In this document: one piece after another, positions 62,125 to 64,000 of the stretch
Layout of the letters: every line of letters starts with the position of its first letter
How positions within the stretch are numbered: position 1 is the first letter of the stretch
Program-made: the position numbers and the translations under genes
Assembly (NCBI GenBank): GCA_944323875.1
Contig: CALUUH010000001.1
Location: forward strand, 62,001-126,000
Direction of reading: 5' to 3'
From: Candidatus Gastranaerophilales bacterium
Lineage (GTDB): Bacteria > Cyanobacteriota > Vampirovibrionia > Gastranaerophilales > Gastranaerophilaceae
DNA: 64,000 nt
The notes under the pieces: model-generated
Database searches by the model: none
Seen by the model: the letters and a program-made list of their open reading frames with translations, nothing else
Told to the model about the DNA's origin: nothing

Positions 62125-63534
62125 ATGAATAATAAAAAGCTAAACAAAGTAATACAACAAGAAAAAAGAAAGGAAAACTGTATGACTAAATCAAAAAACT
62201 TAAATGAATTAGCGCTCATCTTCTCCGAGGGGGAAGACAAGAATTTGTTAGTGAATGAAATGAGCTTACAAATTCTAGATGGGGGTTGGACAAGTCCAAT
62301 TTTACACACAGGAGACCGCTTACGAAAACCAGAAACCGAGCCAAGCGTCGAACCCCCACCCGAATTTCTAAGTTCGCCAGGCTCACTAAGAAATTCTACC
62401 CTCCCCTTTGGAGAGGGCAAAAACCACCGCAAAGCAGCTTTTACCTTAGCCGAAGGCAGGCCAGCCTGCACCACTACTCAGGTGGCCGCTAAAGCAGCTT
62501 TCACTTTGGCTGAGGTATTAATCACCCTCGCAGTTATCGGCATCGTGGCAGCACTGACACTTCCTGGTCTCATCCAGAACCATAACGAGAAGGCATGGTC
62601 TACGGCTAAAGATCTCTGGGAAAAGAAACTCACTGAAACAGTTCGCCGCATGAACACAGACGGCGTCATGACAGGACATGACTCTACAGAGGATTTTATG
62701 GATACTTTCAAACAATATATGAAAGTCATTAAGACCTGTGACAACACAGATATTAATAAATGTTACTCTCCTAAAGTAGTTACAACAGGAAGCAACGAAG
62801 AACCTATGGAAATTGAAACAGATTCTTTAACATCTGCTTCAAGTATGGGACTTAAGGACTGGCAAACTAATACAAATACAATGTCATTTGTTGTTGCAGA
62901 CGGAACAACAGTTATTATGGCATATCAGCCGGAATGCCCTTATGCTGATCCAATTGAAGATACAGGTTCACAGGTATCTTGTATGGCATATATGGTAGAT
63001 GTTAACGGAAAGAAAGGGCCTAATAGAGTAGGCAAAGATATTCAATTATCTTCCGGCGTAGCTTTCTCTACTTGCGATAACCCGATAGGCGACATGTGCT
63101 GGAGCACAGAGTTTCGTGCGAATAGAGCAATAAACACATGTGAAGGCAGTGAATATGATGATCTGGAAGAATACCAGAGTCCTTACTGTGATAACAATTA
63201 TTGGGCAGGTGCAAAACTAACTTGTCAAGAGAAGAACATGGAACTACCAACGAGAGCGCAACTTGCACAATTAGCAAGTAATTTATACGTGGATAGTAAC
63301 GGAGCTGCCGTAACAATAGGTGCAAATGAGAACAGATCAAGCCTAAAAGTGAAGGACGAATATAGCCAAAATCCTCCAATCAAATACAATGGCTACGCCT
63401 ACTTGTCCAGTGAGGAGTACAATGCTAACTTCGCGTACGTCCGGGGCTTCAACACTACCGGCACGAACGGCAGTGACAATTACTGGGGCGGCAAGAACGG
63501 CGGCGGCGGCTTTGCTGTTTGTATTTCCAACTAA
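62125..63534 (+). CDS. Large pseudopilin with repeat leader and DGR-like variable C-terminus
   Basis: A 469-residue protein with AAGGAGA 6 bp before the ATG. AAFTLAE occurs twice, at residues 104-110 and 124-130; only the second continues VLITLAVIGIVAALTLPG as a real prepilin helix. The first about 120 residues are repeat-derived. The mature part (NHNEKAWSTAKDLWEKKLTE, TREQ-like LPTRAQLAQLASNLYV, NNYWAGAKLTCQEK) is clearly related to the pilin at 7676. Residues 423-462 (YAYLSSEEYNANFAYVRGF, GGKNGGGGFAVCISN at the end) resemble the C-type-lectin-like variable segment of DGR targets and have a sharply different codon pattern. Confidence 0.85.
   Translation: MNNKKLNKVIQQEKRKENCMTKSKNLNELALIFSEGEDKNLLVNEMSLQILDGGWTSPILHTGDRLRKPETEPSVEPPPEFLSSPGSLRNSTLPFGEGKNHRKAAFTLAEGRPACTTTQVAAKAAFTLAEVLITLAVIGIVAALTLPGLIQNHNEKAWSTAKDLWEKKLTETVRRMNTDGVMTGHDSTEDFMDTFKQYMKVIKTCDNTDINKCYSPKVVTTGSNEEPMEIETDSLTSASSMGLKDWQTNTNTMSFVVADGTTVIMAYQPECPYADPIEDTGSQVSCMAYMVDVNGKKGPNRVGKDIQLSSGVAFSTCDNPIGDMCWSTEFRANRAINTCEGSEYDDLEEYQSPYCDNNYWAGAKLTCQEKNMELPTRAQLAQLASNLYVDSNGAAVTIGANENRSSLKVKDEYSQNPPIKYNGYAYLSSEEYNANFAYVRGFNTTGTNGSDNYWGGKNGGGGFAVCISN
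62280..62496 (+). repeat. Repeat modules inside pilin leader
   Basis: Contains CCCGAATTTCTAAGTTCGCC and CCCTCCCCTTTGGAGAGGGC pieces (inverted relative to those in the 7676 leader) and GGCAGGCCAGCCTGCACCAC, shared with the 47267 leader in the same reading frame (GR-ACTTTQV-AK). Confidence 0.65.
63391..63510 (+). repeat. Candidate DGR variable repeat (VR)
   Basis: Forty codons: 73 of 120 bases are G/C and 26 codons end in C, against 45 of 120 and 9 of 40 in the 40 codons before. NNC-rich codons are what adenine-directed mutagenesis of AAC codons in a template would leave. The region ends in CGGCGGCGGCGGC (63498-63510), a 13-bp G/C-only run like the initiation site of mutagenic homing. Confidence 0.6.
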
Positions 63535-63554
63535 GAGGCTTGACTCTTAGTTGG
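63527..63554 (+). other. Hairpin over the pilin stop codon
   Basis: CCAACTAAGAG-GCTTGA-CTCTTAGTTGG, 11-bp perfect stem. It has no T-run after it, so it is a poor terminator. DGR target genes commonly carry such a hairpin just after the variable repeat. Confidence 0.65.
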
Positions 63555-63557
63555 ACG

Positions 63558-63688
63558 TGACTAGGTGACTAGGTGATTAAGTGACTAAGTGGTTACAAAA
63601 TTGTGAACTGTGAACAGTGAACGGTAAACTGTTGTTACAAAATAAGGCAATGTGGAACTTTTTCACGTTGCCTTTTATTCAGTCATCC
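63558..63688. repeat. 8-bp tandem run and interspersed repeat, copy B
   Basis: GTGACTAG, GTGACTAG, GTGATTAA, GTGACTAA, GTGGTTAC (63558-63597), followed by the second copy (63575-63688) of the repeat at 61260. It ends in an AAGGCAATGTGG...CACGTTGCCTTTTA hairpin (63643-63676) that likely terminates the pilin mRNA. Confidence 0.7.
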
Positions 63689-63740
63689 CGCAACAGTCTG
63701 AATGCGGCTTGCCACAGTCGTTGCCTTGCGGGATCTCAAA
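63682..63740. repeat. GTCATCC...GGATCTCA element 4
   Basis: Shortest form of the element, opening GTCATCCCGCAA and closing TTGCGGGATCTCAAA. The rest of 63741-64000 has no credible gene. Confidence 0.65.
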
Positions 63741-63916
63741 TTTTTTTGTTGGGCAAGAATGCACCAACCTACATCAATCCGACCGTTAGCCGGAAGCGCC
63801 AGAGGATGTTAATGAAACAACAGCAATGCGCGCGTTGTCTGAGCGTAGCGAGTTCGCGCGCTATAGTTGAATTTACATACTCTGTGCGCTGTAGGTGAAG
63901 GTCGGGAGCTTCTTTG

Positions 63917-63946
63917 CTTACTTTCTTGTCGGTACAAGAAAGTAAG
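63917..63946. repeat. Perfect hairpin near the window end
   Basis: CTTACTTTCTTGT-CGGT-ACAAGAAAGTAAG, 13-bp stem. A similar but different hairpin (ACTTTTTTCTTTGTAAAG...) lies beside the tmRNA 3' end at about 18060-18086. Confidence 0.55.
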
Positions 63947-64000
63947 ATTATACGTCAGCTTAGTAAATCTGACCTACCTCTGTAACTGGCAAGACGCGTT

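Noticed and set aside
61742-62128. ORFs of 97-128 codons on both strands across 61742-62128
   Set aside because: They run through the palindromic repeat element 3, are open in several frames because of its composition, lack ribosome binding sites and give Arg/Ser-rich nonsense-like proteins.
63391-63534. GC-rich pilin end as a simple horizontally acquired patch or Gly-rich low complexity
   Set aside because: It is exactly in frame, aligns with the end of the paralogue at 7676, and the C-ending codons cover many different amino acids, which mutated AAC codons explain better. Not excluded without a template repeat.
63617-63898. 93-codon plus-strand ORF after the last pilin
   Set aside because: It crosses a terminator hairpin and repeat element 4; composition is repeat-like.

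Overview
The window looks like chromosomal DNA of an AT-rich, Gram-negative-type bacterium close to Cyanobacteria. The best guess is a gut-type non-photosynthetic lineage (Melainabacteria/Vampirovibrionia, order Gastranaerophilales-like). This is inference from four things: several pseudopilins with the A-FTLAE(V/I)LITLAVIGIVAAL signature, a GCS2-type glutamate-cysteine ligase, a cyanobacterial-style DivIVA-like coiled-coil protein, and many lineage-specific hypothetical proteins. The standard genetic code fits throughout, and clear sigma-70-like promoters with 16-18 bp spacers are common.

Layout. 0-3 kb: four same-strand hypothetical genes, two of them sharing helical ends. 3-7 kb: a dCMP deaminase with a stand-alone, probably inactive AICAR-transformylase-like gene, then gltX. 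7.3-9.2 kb: a divergent XRE regulator/pseudopilin pair. 9.4-12.9 kb: rsmH-ftsL, an HD protein and a radical SAM protein. 12.9-17.8 kb: a small accessory island (restriction enzyme, methyltransferase, DUF2130, RhuM) ending at tmRNA. 18.6-21.3 kb: a zinc-ribbon XRE regulator and two envelope proteins with an N-terminal 'F-T-G' extension ahead of a lipobox. 21.5-23.7 kb: a lipase-like gene between two nearly identical secreted proteins. 23.8-25.7 kb: recA, a MerR-like gene and rpmB. 25.8-31.7 kb: a large helical protein and a three-gene operon of further 'FxGK' proteins. 32-46 kb: mostly housekeeping (ROK kinase, M29 peptidase, diguanylate cyclase, gshA, rsmA-ispE, an interrupted ABC1 kinase, coaD, rpmG-tRNA-Trp-secE-nusG-rplK-rplA, tmk). 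46.2-48.7 kb: two more XRE/pseudopilin pairs. 48.8-51.1 kb: two unknown genes and a tandem pair of tiny hydrophobic ORFs laid out like type I toxin-antitoxin modules. 51-56.5 kb: an SMR transporter, map, adk, gyrB, rnpB and a short pseudopilin. 56.7-60.8 kb: small hypotheticals, a solute-binding protein and rarA. 60.8-64 kb: a dense repeat field around a large pseudopilin.

The most interesting signal is the last pseudopilin (62125-63534). Its final 40 variable codons (63391-63510) jump from about 38% to 61% GC and 26 of 40 end in C. They finish in a 13-bp G/C-only run and are followed by an 11-bp-stem hairpin over the stop codon. That is the signature of the variable repeat of a diversity-generating retroelement (DGR). 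No reverse transcriptase or template repeat lies in the window.

A second theme links four pseudopilins. Their leaders upstream of the prepilin cleavage site are 30 to about 156 residues long, and in at least three they are built from translated, in-frame, REP-like repeat modules shared between genes and with intergenic repeats. Three of these genes are divergent from their own XRE regulator, with operator-like inverted repeats visible in the gaps. The remaining systems worth testing are the tandem toxin-like peptides (50561-51055), the FTG/FxGK envelope proteins, and the lipase flanked by a duplicated secreted protein.
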